Of a DNA stretch of 64,000 bases, positions 1 through 8,084 are shown in pieces. A program made the translations under genes and the position numbers. The first letter of the stretch is position 1, and the number at the start of each line of letters is the position of its first letter. Source of the DNA: Desulfospira joergensenii DSM 10085 (GTDB taxonomy: Bacteria; Desulfobacterota; Desulfobacteria; Desulfobacterales; Desulfobacteraceae). The notes under the pieces were generated by a model. It searched no databases. It was not told the DNA's origin and saw nothing but the letters and a program-made list of their open reading frames with translations. The stretch lies in NCBI RefSeq assembly GCF_000420085.1, contig NZ_ATUG01000001.1, positions 682,001 to 746,000 on the forward strand, read 5' to 3'.

Positions 1-256
1 GGGCTGTTCTTCTTTTTTTTCTTGTCTTTGTCCATGTGCACAATGTAAGCGAAACCTTTGCAGCCGGAGTTCCCTTTTATTCTCTATGTGCCATGGCTGG
101 AATTTTCGGCCTGTTGATACTCAAAAAATTTCTCCGCTGATCCCTCCCCGCCATGCACACCGGGTTTACATTCCAAAAGCCTGTCTTACTTTGAGTTTAC
201 CGCCCGGCCAAAAGACTCCGGACGGATTCCTTTACAACAATTCAAGGAGACAATTC

Positions 257-844
257 ATGAAAACTGTACATATTTTCCGAATAATGACACTCATATTTTT
301 TCTGACGTCCGCGGCGTATGCAAACGAATGGAAATTGGATCCGGATCATTCCGAAGTAAGGTTTAAGATCCGGCATATCCACACCACCATTTCCGGTCAG
401 TTTCCCGATTTCCAGGGGGAGATATTTTTCAATCCCGAGAAGCTCGATAAATCCAGGTTTGATTTTACCGTCAAGGTCGACAGCGTGAATACCGGCAATG
501 GAAAACGGGACAATCATCTTCGTTCAAAGGATTTCTTTGATGCTGATTCATACCCAGTGATGACCTTTGCCTCATCCAAAATCATCCGTAAAAGCGAAAA
601 TATCTATGAGCTTCACGGCGACATGACCATCAGGGGGGTCACCCGGTCCATTCAGATCCCAGTCCTTTTTTTCCCGCCAAAGCCGCATCCGTTTGATAAG
701 AAAAAACTGGTTGCCGGCTTTGAATCCGGTTTCAGCCTGGCCAGACTGGATTACAATGTGGGGAACGGTAAATTCCTGAAAATGGGAGTGGTGGGTGAAA
801 ATGTGGATGTTGAGCTTGCCATGGAGGTCTCACGGGAAAAATAG
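257..844 (+). CDS. YceI-family periplasmic lipid-binding-like protein
   Basis: A protein of about 195 aa with an N-terminal signal peptide (hydrophobic run at residues 5-20, ending AYA). The mature part begins EWKLDPDHSEVRFKIRH, the typical opening of YceI. It keeps the family pattern throughout: D.DSV.TG...RD.HLRS.DFFD...YP.M.F near the middle and GDMTIRGVTR in the second half. YceI proteins form a lipocalin-like barrel that binds isoprenoid-type lipids in the periplasm; the ligand here is unknown. The open frame extends upstream to 86, but AAGGAGA at 244-250 lies just before the ATG at 257 and the signal peptide starts there. It is followed, convergently, by a histidine kinase. Confidence 0.9.
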   Translation: MKTVHIFRIMTLIFFLTSAAYANEWKLDPDHSEVRFKIRHIHTTISGQFPDFQGEIFFNPEKLDKSRFDFTVKVDSVNTGNGKRDNHLRSKDFFDADSYPVMTFASSKIIRKSENIYELHGDMTIRGVTRSIQIPVLFFPPKPHPFDKKKLVAGFESGFSLARLDYNVGNGKFLKMGVVGENVDVELAMEVSREK

Positions 845-905
845 GAAAATGAAATCTCCGGCATGGGATCCTTGTCACAGGCATGGATAAAGACAAACAA
901 AACTT

Positions 906-2906
906 TTATGTTCCCGTCCGGGTTTCTGCCAGGGAATGGGAAATCTGCGTGGCCAGTTCAACCTCTTCAAGGATGTTCTGCAGAAAAACCTGCATTTCTT
1001 TTGGATTGTGTTGATGAATCAGGGCCAGTTCTGCATTGCCGGATATGCCGCCCAGACGATTTCGAAGGTCATGCAGAATTTCCCCTTTGTTTTCCCTGAC
1101 CGGTATTTCTTCCAAAGCTCCGGTCCCGCGGTTGACATCGATGTTGGGGATTTGTTTTTCGTATCCGGCAACAAGACCGGGCAAGCGGCGGCTCAGCATC
1201 AATTCCAGATCTGTTCCCCTGAACGGTTTGCCCATGTAGTCATCCATTCCGGCGGTAAAACATCTATTGCGGTCTTCAACGGTAATGTGTGCGGTCAGGG
1301 CGATAATGGGAATCTGTGCATTGGGACCGGTCATGCCACGGATTCTTCGAGTGGCCTCATATCCATCCATCCCGGGCATCTGGCAGTCCATCAATATCAA
1401 ATCAAAGGGGTCCTCTCCGGCAAGGGTCACGGCTGACGCCCCGTTATTACAGGCAAATACCTCACAGCCGAAATGGCCGAGGAGATTCTCTGCGACCTCC
1501 CGGTTGATTTCATTATCCTCAACCAGAAGGATCCTTGGCGGGCGCTTCCAGGTAATGCAGGTATCCTTCCCGGCGATGGGAATACTTTGAACCGGATCGA
1601 CCGGTTTGAGGTTCAGATAAAAATAAAACCGGGTTCCCTTGTCCGGGGTGCTCTCCACTTCAAGGGAACCGCCCATGAGTCTGACGATCCTGCTTGCTAT
1701 GGCCAGGCCAAGGCCGGTTCCCCCCTGATTCTGTAAGCTTGACGATCCTGTCTGGTGAAAGGGCTCAAAAATTCTTTCAAGATCTTCCCGGGCCACACCT
1801 TTGCCCGTATCACTCACGGAGAAACAGATGGGAACAGTGCTGCCCGGGGTTTGCTTTCCGCAGAAAACCGAAAGGCATATCTCCCCCTGCCGGGTAAACT
1901 TGAACGCATTGCTCAAAAGATTGTTCAACACCTGGATCAGCCGGAAATGATCACATTCCACTGCTGCCGGGATGTTTTCATCCATCCGGCAGACAAAAGA
2001 GATGGGCCTGGAAGATGCGATTTCCGAGTAGACGTCGGACAGACCCTTAAGGGTGTGCTTTAAATCGGTGGGTGAAAAATCAACAATGAGTTCGTCAGCT
2101 TCAATTTTCGTAAAATCCAGACCGTCGGAAATAATCTGGAGCATCCATTCCGAACTTTTGTCGGCAAGGTCCATGTAATGTTTCTGTTGTTTATCCAGCC
2201 GGGTCTTCCTGAGAAGATCAAGGATTCCCATGATCCCGTTAAGGGGGGTCCGGATTTCATGGCTCATGGTGGCCAGAAAATTAGACTTGGCCCGGGTGGC
2301 GATTTGCGCCTGGTGTAAAGCCTTGGTGAGCCGCTTGAGCAATGACGCCACATAGGCGGGCAGCATAATCATCCCAGTCAGAAGTCCCAGACTGATGTAT
2401 GAATTGGTCTGCCAGCTCTCGGATAGATACATGGCCAGGCAGAACCCGGTAATGCTCAGGATCATTGAAAAAAAAAGATAAGATCTTCCAAAGCGGAATC
2501 CATTGCCAAAGGTCACCCAGAGATAGATCACGAACAGGGGCGCAGCCAGGTTTCCATTCAGATATAAGGCAACGGAAGTGGCACCCGTATCTACACAGCA
2601 TCCAATGATACGGCGCTTTATGTTTTTGCCGGGATCAATAACCAGCCAGACAAGAAGGGCTGCGGCCGCCACAAAAAAAAGAAATATGGTAATGGTTGTC
2701 GGAACCGCCTCGGCCAGAGGTTTCCGGGAAGCCAGCAGGGCCATGAAAAGATAAGAAGCGGCCAGCAATCCCACAAGAATCCGGATTGCGGCCTGCTCAT
2801 GCTCTGAATCCTCCCGATTTTTCCACGCAGGCACCTGCTGTTCCAGAAACTTTAAAAACCAGCCATTCTCAGATATTTTGCCCTGTTTAACCATTTCATC
2901 CGTCAT
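906..2906 (-). CDS. Hybrid sensor histidine kinase with receiver and C-terminal DHp-like tail
   Basis: A 666-aa membrane-bound hybrid kinase. Residues 40-190 contain about six hydrophobic segments (an integral-membrane sensor with no recognised extracellular domain). A DHp/HisKA domain follows with FLATMSHEIRTPLNG (H216), then a HATPase domain with SDTGKG and GGTGLGLAI, then a receiver (LLVEDNEINRE; phospho-acceptor D507 in LILMDCQMPGMDG; K560 in GKPF). The last 60 residues carry a second H-box-like stretch, LHDLRNRLGGISGNAELAL (H612), without an ATPase domain. It is monocistronic by position. The signal sensed cannot be read from sequence. The start is the first ATG of the frame. Confidence 0.9.
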   Translation of the reverse strand: MTDEMVKQGKISENGWFLKFLEQQVPAWKNREDSEHEQAAIRILVGLLAASYLFMALLASRKPLAEAVPTTITIFLFFVAAAALLVWLVIDPGKNIKRRIIGCCVDTGATSVALYLNGNLAAPLFVIYLWVTFGNGFRFGRSYLFFSMILSITGFCLAMYLSESWQTNSYISLGLLTGMIMLPAYVASLLKRLTKALHQAQIATRAKSNFLATMSHEIRTPLNGIMGILDLLRKTRLDKQQKHYMDLADKSSEWMLQIISDGLDFTKIEADELIVDFSPTDLKHTLKGLSDVYSEIASSRPISFVCRMDENIPAAVECDHFRLIQVLNNLLSNAFKFTRQGEICLSVFCGKQTPGSTVPICFSVSDTGKGVAREDLERIFEPFHQTGSSSLQNQGGTGLGLAIASRIVRLMGGSLEVESTPDKGTRFYFYLNLKPVDPVQSIPIAGKDTCITWKRPPRILLVEDNEINREVAENLLGHFGCEVFACNNGASAVTLAGEDPFDLILMDCQMPGMDGYEATRRIRGMTGPNAQIPIIALTAHITVEDRNRCFTAGMDDYMGKPFRGTDLELMLSRRLPGLVAGYEKQIPNIDVNRGTGALEEIPVRENKGEILHDLRNRLGGISGNAELALIHQHNPKEMQVFLQNILEEVELATQISHSLAETRTGT

Positions 2907-3064
2907 AGATCAAGACTCACTTTTTTCATCCCGGCAGAATCCCTGAACCGGTTTGAATCCCTCCCTGGGAACCCGGCACAGGGTTCTGCCATTTTATTCA
3001 TTCCCCTGGATCCTTGTTTTAATAATTATTTCCTGGAAGCCCATCTGCAGTTTCGTCCTTTTTC

Positions 3065-3538
3065 CTAGGACCGGCCATGGCACTTTTTAAACTTTTTGCC
3101 GGACTTGCACCAGCAGGGTTCATTGCGGCCGATTTTCACGGGATCAAGGGTCTGTCCGTCCAGATAGTACCATAGTCCGGATTCCCGGATAAACCTTGAA
3201 CGTTCATGGAGCTGCCCGGTTTCCGTGCTTTTGTAAAAGGCGGCAAATTCCACAACCCCCATGTTTTCGTCTGCCTCTTCGATTCCGGTTGTAATGATCT
3301 TCAGTCCCAGCCATTGGGTCTCCCGGATGGTCCGGGCCAGGGTTTCCCGGTCATCGGGACTCCGTTTGGAAGGATAGAGGGTGGAGATCAAATATTCGAT
3401 ATCCCCCCTGCAAAAGGCAGAATACCGGGACCGCATCAGATCTTCCGGGGTTTGGGGGATTGATGTTCCGGACAGAAACCGGCCGCAGCAGTCTTCATGG
3501 TTTTCCGGGTTTCCGCAGGGACAGACTATAGTTTTCAT
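3065..3538 (-). CDS. YchJ-like SEC-C motif protein
   Basis: A protein of about 157 aa of the YchJ/UPF0225 family. Two cysteine-rich SEC-C zinc motifs bracket it: CPCGNPENHEDCCGRFL at the N-terminus and NEPCWCKSGKKFKKCHG at the C-terminus. Between them is the NTF2-like core with the family signature TPEDLMRSRYSAFCRGDIEYL. The biochemical function of the family is not established. The frame runs to 3577, but GGAGAG lies directly before two adjacent ATGs (3541 and 3538); the second gives normal spacing. An insertion sequence ends about 34 bp upstream of the start, so the native promoter is probably displaced and transcription may now depend on the IS or on read-through. Confidence 0.88.
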   Translation of the reverse strand: MKTIVCPCGNPENHEDCCGRFLSGTSIPQTPEDLMRSRYSAFCRGDIEYLISTLYPSKRSPDDRETLARTIRETQWLGLKIITTGIEEADENMGVVEFAAFYKSTETGQLHERSRFIRESGLWYYLDGQTLDPVKIGRNEPCWCKSGKKFKKCHGRS

Positions 3539-3571
3539 CATACTCTCCGTTGATTTATCCCTATACTTAAT

Positions 3572-5104
3572 ACTCAACTTTCGGGTTTAAAAATTGCTGA
3601 CTAACTTTCGATTTTCTAACAAACCGGTGCCTTGCAAGGCTGCTTCTATGATTGCATCGAAAAATGCCGAAGCCGTTTTTTCACAATAACTGCCAAGAGT
3701 TTTCAAGCGATTACCGGCAAGTGTCATTATTCTGTAAAGCGCCTCGACAAATGAAATATCCGAGACTTCTTGGCAACAGGCATAAAACAATTCTCCAAAG
3801 GTTCTGTTATCCGTTTCGATTCGATTTTGGTAGGCCAAAAACATATACCGCATGAAAACAATAGTGGTGTGGGCCACCAGGGCATCATAGTCCCGGCATT
3901 GCATTTCCTTTGCCAATTTCAAATGCTGTTTGGCCATTTTGAAAAACACTTCGATATCCCAGCGCTTGCCGTAAATGCGAACAATATCTTCGTTTGACAG
4001 GTTAATGTCCGTGGAGATCAGTGCCAGCCAATCTTTTTTTCGCCTATCCCGAACAAACACGAGTTTAGCGGGAGGTCCGTCTTTTAACGTTACAACGGCA
4101 AATGCCAGGATTTTTGCCCGGCCACGGCTTTTTTTCAGCTTCCGATAGATAGCTTTCAAATCCATTGGGCGGCCGCTATATCCATAATGAATTTTTGATG
4201 TCTTTTTCACCATGCCGATAACATCAATATGCTTGCTCAAGGCCGTAACGGTTGCGGGCATCGCAAACCAACTGTCCATCAATAGATATTTGGCTTGGAC
4301 ACCAGCTGCCAATATCCGCTTGACCATGGTTTCCAGATTTTCAGGCGCTTTGACTACCGCTTCCTGCCGCCGCTGCCAGGCGCAGCATCTTTTATCCATT
4401 GATTTTCGATTCTCGCAAAGCCGCTTTTTAGCATCTGATGAGGATAACAGTGAAAAGTCCAGCGGCAGGCAACTGGCACCATCGGACCAACAAAGCGTGA
4501 GCATCCTGAAGCCTTTAACCAAACGGCCATTGCTATGATCCCATACTCTGGAAAGCAGTTCTACCGACTTGGATCGAGAACGGTCATATGGGCTGTCATC
4601 CACTATCAAGACAGATTCTCGGTCATCATCTGTCAAACGATTTAAAAAATGATAAAGCTTCATACCGATAGTCAGCAGCAATCGCCTCCAGTTGGACCTA
4701 CTCCCTTTTAGGAGTTCATATGCGGCATCCTTACCGAAGGATATATTGTCATTGGTTACAATACCTCGGAAAAAATTCTTTTCCAGAAATGGAAGCGTAA
4801 ATATCGCCATAATCAAGGAGCGAACACTATGTCCGTGACGTTTCTTAATGCCACATCGATGTAGAAATGTGGCGATGTTAAATTGATTGAAAAATTCATC
4901 AATCTTACCCAGAATCTGTATGTCTGCTTGTGTTTCGGCATCATTATTGGTATGAATCATTTGAGTCCTTACTGTTTGATTTTATTGTCTTTTTGGTCGA
5001 ATTCAATATATATCAAACAGAAGGGCTCTTCAATATTTTATATTATAATTTCAATGTATTACGCCTGCATTCGGGGCCGCGATAGTGGATCCCGAAAGTT
5101 GAGT
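3572..5104. mobile_element. IS4-type insertion sequence, apparently complete
   Basis: The element is bounded by perfect 14-bp terminal inverted repeats ACTCAACTTTCGGG (3572-3585, and inverted at 5091-5104). Both are flanked by TAAT (3568-3571 and 5105-5108), a possible 4-bp target duplication. Length is 1533 bp with a single intact transposase gene. It sits between a YchJ-like gene and a GNAT gene. The 4-bp duplication is shorter than is usual for classical IS4 members, so the exact family group is uncertain. Confidence 0.88.
3587..4960 (-). CDS. IS4-type DDE transposase
   Basis: A 457-aa transposase. The first catalytic Asp region is VLIVDDSPYDRSRSKSVELL, followed by GRLVKGFRMLTLCWSDG. The second Asp region is YLLMDSWFAMP. 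The Glu region shows the exact IS4 Y(2)R(3)E(6)K signature in YGKRWDIEVFFKMAK. The frame is uninterrupted and ends two bases inside the left inverted repeat boundary, so the element could be active. No frameshift or internal stop is present. Confidence 0.95.
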   Translation of the reverse strand: MIHTNNDAETQADIQILGKIDEFFNQFNIATFLHRCGIKKRHGHSVRSLIMAIFTLPFLEKNFFRGIVTNDNISFGKDAAYELLKGSRSNWRRLLLTIGMKLYHFLNRLTDDDRESVLIVDDSPYDRSRSKSVELLSRVWDHSNGRLVKGFRMLTLCWSDGASCLPLDFSLLSSSDAKKRLCENRKSMDKRCCAWQRRQEAVVKAPENLETMVKRILAAGVQAKYLLMDSWFAMPATVTALSKHIDVIGMVKKTSKIHYGYSGRPMDLKAIYRKLKKSRGRAKILAFAVVTLKDGPPAKLVFVRDRRKKDWLALISTDINLSNEDIVRIYGKRWDIEVFFKMAKQHLKLAKEMQCRDYDALVAHTTIVFMRYMFLAYQNRIETDNRTFGELFYACCQEVSDISFVEALYRIMTLAGNRLKTLGSYCEKTASAFFDAIIEAALQGTGLLENRKLVSNF

Positions 5105-5151
5105 TAATATATTAAAGAGCCAAATCATAGATTAAATTAAGGCCCCGTAAA

Positions 5152-5625
5152 ATGGTTGACCTGCTGGTTAAATTGTATGACCTGCCAAAAGCCGAGCCCC
5201 TTGTTAAAAAGATGAATGAAAAGGGAATCAGGATCCGTAGGGCCATGGCCCATGAAAAATTTGATGTGGTTGACTGGATTCTGAAAACCTTTGGCAGAAG
5301 CTGGGCCGGAGAGTGCGAAGCAGCCTTCAGCCGTCTGCCGGTGTCCTGTTTTATCGCCGAAGAGAAAGGGGCTCTATTGGGTTTTTCCTGTTATGAGGTC
5401 ACATGCAGGGATTTTTTCGGCCCCATGGGGGTCGCCGAAAAACATCAAGGGAAAGGGATCGGCAAGGCCCTGCTGGTCTCCAGCCTTGAGGCCATGCGAT
5501 CCAGGGGATATGCCTATGCCGTCATCGGCGGAGTCAAAACCCCGGATTTCTATGCAAAGGCAGTAAACGCCGTCCCCATAGAGGGGTCTTCCCCTGGGAT
5601 TTATCCCCGCCCCCTGAATAAATGA
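5152..5625 (+). CDS. GNAT-family N-acetyltransferase
   Basis: A 157-aa protein with the GNAT fold. Acetyl-CoA-binding motif A is GVAEKHQGKGIGKALLVSSLEAM (residues ~93-115), preceded by the beta-4 segment FFGPMGV. The second half has the YAYAVIGGVKTPDFYAKAVNA stretch typical of motif B. The substrate is unknown. It lies 47 bp downstream of the right end of the insertion sequence and is transcribed away from it, so its promoter may also have been altered by the insertion. Confidence 0.85.
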   Translation: MVDLLVKLYDLPKAEPLVKKMNEKGIRIRRAMAHEKFDVVDWILKTFGRSWAGECEAAFSRLPVSCFIAEEKGALLGFSCYEVTCRDFFGPMGVAEKHQGKGIGKALLVSSLEAMRSRGYAYAVIGGVKTPDFYAKAVNAVPIEGSSPGIYPRPLNK

Positions 5626-5752
5626 TTTCACCCGATTCGGCTGTTTTTTATTATTTCATATCGTAAAAAAATGGATCTCTTTTCATTCTATCCATGTTTT
5701 GATTGACAAAGATAGACCCCTATCCTAAGTCTATGGCCGGAAAAGTGTATGG

Positions 5753-6931
5753 ATGAACTTGTCCGGACGCTTTTCCCCTTTCAGCAAGGCTTGGATCAAT
5801 GGGGGTATGATGCTGTTTATTTTTCGGTTCTGTCTTTTCATAATATGCCTTTGGGGTCCGGCACCCTCCCATGCAGATCAAAAAAAACTCAACATCAGTT
5901 TTGTTTCGCCCAACAGGGATGACTCCCGGTTCTGGGGGACAGCCCATGATTTTGCCCGGGCAAGTGCAAACGATTTAAACATAGATTTTAAAATTTACTA
6001 TAACCGGGACAACAATCGATTCACCTATCTGGAAGCCTTTCAGCGGGCGGTGAATGCAAAGGAAAAACCAGACGCTGTTCTGGGCGTCTTTTTCAGATTC
6101 ATCGGAGATGAGATCCTGGAAATGGCAAGGTGCAAAGGCATTCCTGTTTTCATGCTGAACGCCAATATCCCCGATGGGGAAGAAAAGGATATCGGAAGTG
6201 TCCGGGGAAAATACAAAAACTTTATCGGACATATGGCGCCCGACGAAAAAGCGGCCGGACATATTCTGGCCAGCTATCTGATACAAACGGCAAAGAAGAA
6301 ACATCCAGGCAAAAAAATTGAAATCGCCGGGCTGTCCGGCCACCGGGAGAGTCCGGTTTCCCTGAACAGAGGAGAAGGGCTGGCAAGGGCCGCAAAAGAT
6401 GAGAAGGCAAAATTGCGTCAGGTCATCTATATTGATTGGACCCAACCCGAGGCACAGGTGAAGGAGGATGTGCAGATGCGGACAAAAGTGCTCCTGACAC
6501 GATATAAGAAATTGGATGCATTCTGGTTCGTATCGGACGCCATGGCATTGGAGGGCAAAGCCGTTATGGAACGCCTCCACCGGGATGTAATAACCGGGGG
6601 AATCGACTGGAAAAAAGAGGCCATTCTCCAGATCAAAAATAGAGTTCTCCATGCATCGGTGGGCGGTCATTTCACGGAGATCGGTTTCAGCCTGGTTCTC
6701 CTCCATGATTATCTTCACGGAAAAGATTTTTATGACGAATTGGGCGGCAGGATCAAAACCCGGATGACATTGCTGACCATGGAGAACATAGACCGTTTCC
6801 ATGGGCTGTTAACCGAACAAAACTGGGATGAAGTTGATTTCAGTCGATATTCAAAGATCTTACACCCGGAACTGAAAAGATATGACTTTTCATTTGAGAC
6901 ATTGCTGAATACCATTGAAAAGACAAGATAA
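5753..6931 (+). CDS. Sugar-type ABC periplasmic substrate-binding protein
   Basis: A 392-aa secreted protein of the Peripla_BP_1/4 (ribose-type) class. A hydrophobic signal segment MMLFIFRFCLFIICLWG ends at a Sec-type site SHADQ. The mature protein begins KLNISFVSPNRDDSRFWGTAHDFARASAND, the usual first strand and helix of this fold. Further strands include KPDAVLGVFF, GIPVFMLNAN, KIEIAGLSG and LDAFWFVSDAMA. No permease or ATPase gene adjoins it, so it may serve a distant transporter or a sensor. Start choice is uncertain: ATGs at 5807 and 5810 sit just before the signal segment and behind a GGGGGT. Confidence 0.82.
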   Translation: MNLSGRFSPFSKAWINGGMMLFIFRFCLFIICLWGPAPSHADQKKLNISFVSPNRDDSRFWGTAHDFARASANDLNIDFKIYYNRDNNRFTYLEAFQRAVNAKEKPDAVLGVFFRFIGDEILEMARCKGIPVFMLNANIPDGEEKDIGSVRGKYKNFIGHMAPDEKAAGHILASYLIQTAKKKHPGKKIEIAGLSGHRESPVSLNRGEGLARAAKDEKAKLRQVIYIDWTQPEAQVKEDVQMRTKVLLTRYKKLDAFWFVSDAMALEGKAVMERLHRDVITGGIDWKKEAILQIKNRVLHASVGGHFTEIGFSLVLLHDYLHGKDFYDELGGRIKTRMTLLTMENIDRFHGLLTEQNWDEVDFSRYSKILHPELKRYDFSFETLLNTIEKTR

Positions 6932-7005
6932 AAAGTCCTTTTCCTGTGTACAAACAATCCCTGCAGGAGCCGGAAAGCCCAAGCCCGGATCATTTCAAAG
7001 GAGCT

Positions 7006-7884
7006 CTACCCGGTCAAATCCGGCTGGGGCTTTACCGAAGATCCGGGAAGTTTCCTGTCGCCGACCGCGGAAAAAATCCCCCGGGCCGTCACTGCAGCCA
7101 GGACAAGGCTTCCTCCGGCCAATGCGGCAGGACCGGGCACTTCCCCGGTGCCCAGGAAGACCCACAGGGGATTGATCAGGGGTTCCACGGAACAGATCAG
7201 GACCGCCTCCAGGGCGGTGACATGCCGGATGGCAACAGAGTATACTGCATATCCCAGGCCGATGGAGACAACCCCCAGTCCCAGGAGACCGGCACTGTCC
7301 CCCAGGGTGGGCACCTGGCTGAACATGAAGGGCAGGCAGAGGCCGGCCGCCATGAAACTGCCCAGGGCAAGGGGCCAGGCTGTGGACTGATTCCGTGTCT
7401 TTCTCAGGAAAATCACCAACCCGGCCCAGAAAACAGATCCAAGAATCCCCAGCAGGATCCCGTATATTCCCCCCAGGGACAGCTTGTCAAAAAAGAACAG
7501 GCCGATGCCCGTTACAACAAAAGCCAGAAACAGCCAGTCCCGGCGCTGGGTCGGCTCCCCAAGCATGCGGGGAGCGAGCACCGCCACATAGGCGGATGCG
7601 GAATACTGCAGGACAATGGCATTGGCAGCCGTGCCCAATTTGGTGGCCCCTACGAAACAGGTACTGAAAAGCCCCATGCAGGCTGCTGCCGCCAGGGTGT
7701 TCCTGTCCCAGGATATGACTATGGAGTTGCGGCACAGGGCCAGGATCGCCACACCGGCAATGAGGCTGCGCCATCCGGAAATGGCCAGGGGGGAAAGGTC
7801 CACCCATTTGATCATGACCCCGGAGGTGGACCAGAAAAATGCAGCAGCCAGCAGCATTAATACAGCGGTTCGGTTACGATCCAT
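7006..7884 (-). CDS. EamA/DMT-family transporter
   Basis: An integral membrane protein of about 292 aa with ten predicted hydrophobic segments in two EamA repeats. Repeat 1 opens LLAAAFFWSTSGVMIKW and SGWRSLIAG. Repeat 2 covers YGILLGILGSVFWAGLVIFLRK and ends near ALEAVLICSVEPLINPLWVFL. EamA proteins export amino acids or other metabolites. The chosen ATG at 7884 follows an AGGAGG; the longer frame starting at 7974 lacks support. It is divergent from a MocR regulator gene across a 200-bp region holding direct repeats, a common regulator/exporter pairing. Confidence 0.9.
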   Translation of the reverse strand: MDRNRTAVLMLLAAAFFWSTSGVMIKWVDLSPLAISGWRSLIAGVAILALCRNSIVISWDRNTLAAAACMGLFSTCFVGATKLGTAANAIVLQYSASAYVAVLAPRMLGEPTQRRDWLFLAFVVTGIGLFFFDKLSLGGIYGILLGILGSVFWAGLVIFLRKTRNQSTAWPLALGSFMAAGLCLPFMFSQVPTLGDSAGLLGLGVVSIGLGYAVYSVAIRHVTALEAVLICSVEPLINPLWVFLGTGEVPGPAALAGGSLVLAAVTARGIFSAVGDRKLPGSSVKPQPDLTG

Positions 7885-8017
7885 CTTCCCGGTCCTCCTT
7901 TTCCATATACGAATTGGGTATAAAAGGGTTTGATTCTGACAATAAACTGAATACAAAAAAAATAACAGCCACAAAGTTTTATTTTTGTAATGGATACAAT
8001 TATGATATTTCTCAATC

Positions 8018-8051
8018 TGTACTGGTTAAATATCCATAAAATTGTACCGGT
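8018..8051. promoter_or_regulatory. Direct-repeat operator candidate for MocR regulator
   Basis: Two near-identical 9-mers in the same orientation, TGTACTGGT (8018-8026) and TGTACCGGT (8043-8051), start 25 bp apart in the divergent intergenic region. A related inverted motif (ATGGATACAAT, around 7990) lies further left. MocR/PdxR regulators are known to bind paired direct repeats in the divergent promoter they control. The assignment is inference from position and motif. Confidence 0.5.
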
Positions 8052-8084
8052 CCGGAATCCGGATCCAATTTCAGGGGGAAAAAG

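Noticed and set aside
1..35. Possible start of a minus-strand gene (MDKDKKKKKNSP) at the left edge
   Set aside because: Only twelve codons are visible and there is no ribosome binding site; nothing can be supported.
6946..7860. 304-aa open frame opposite the EamA gene
   Set aside because: Gly/Gln/Pro-rich composition typical of the antisense of a high-GC membrane gene; EamA on the other strand is clear.
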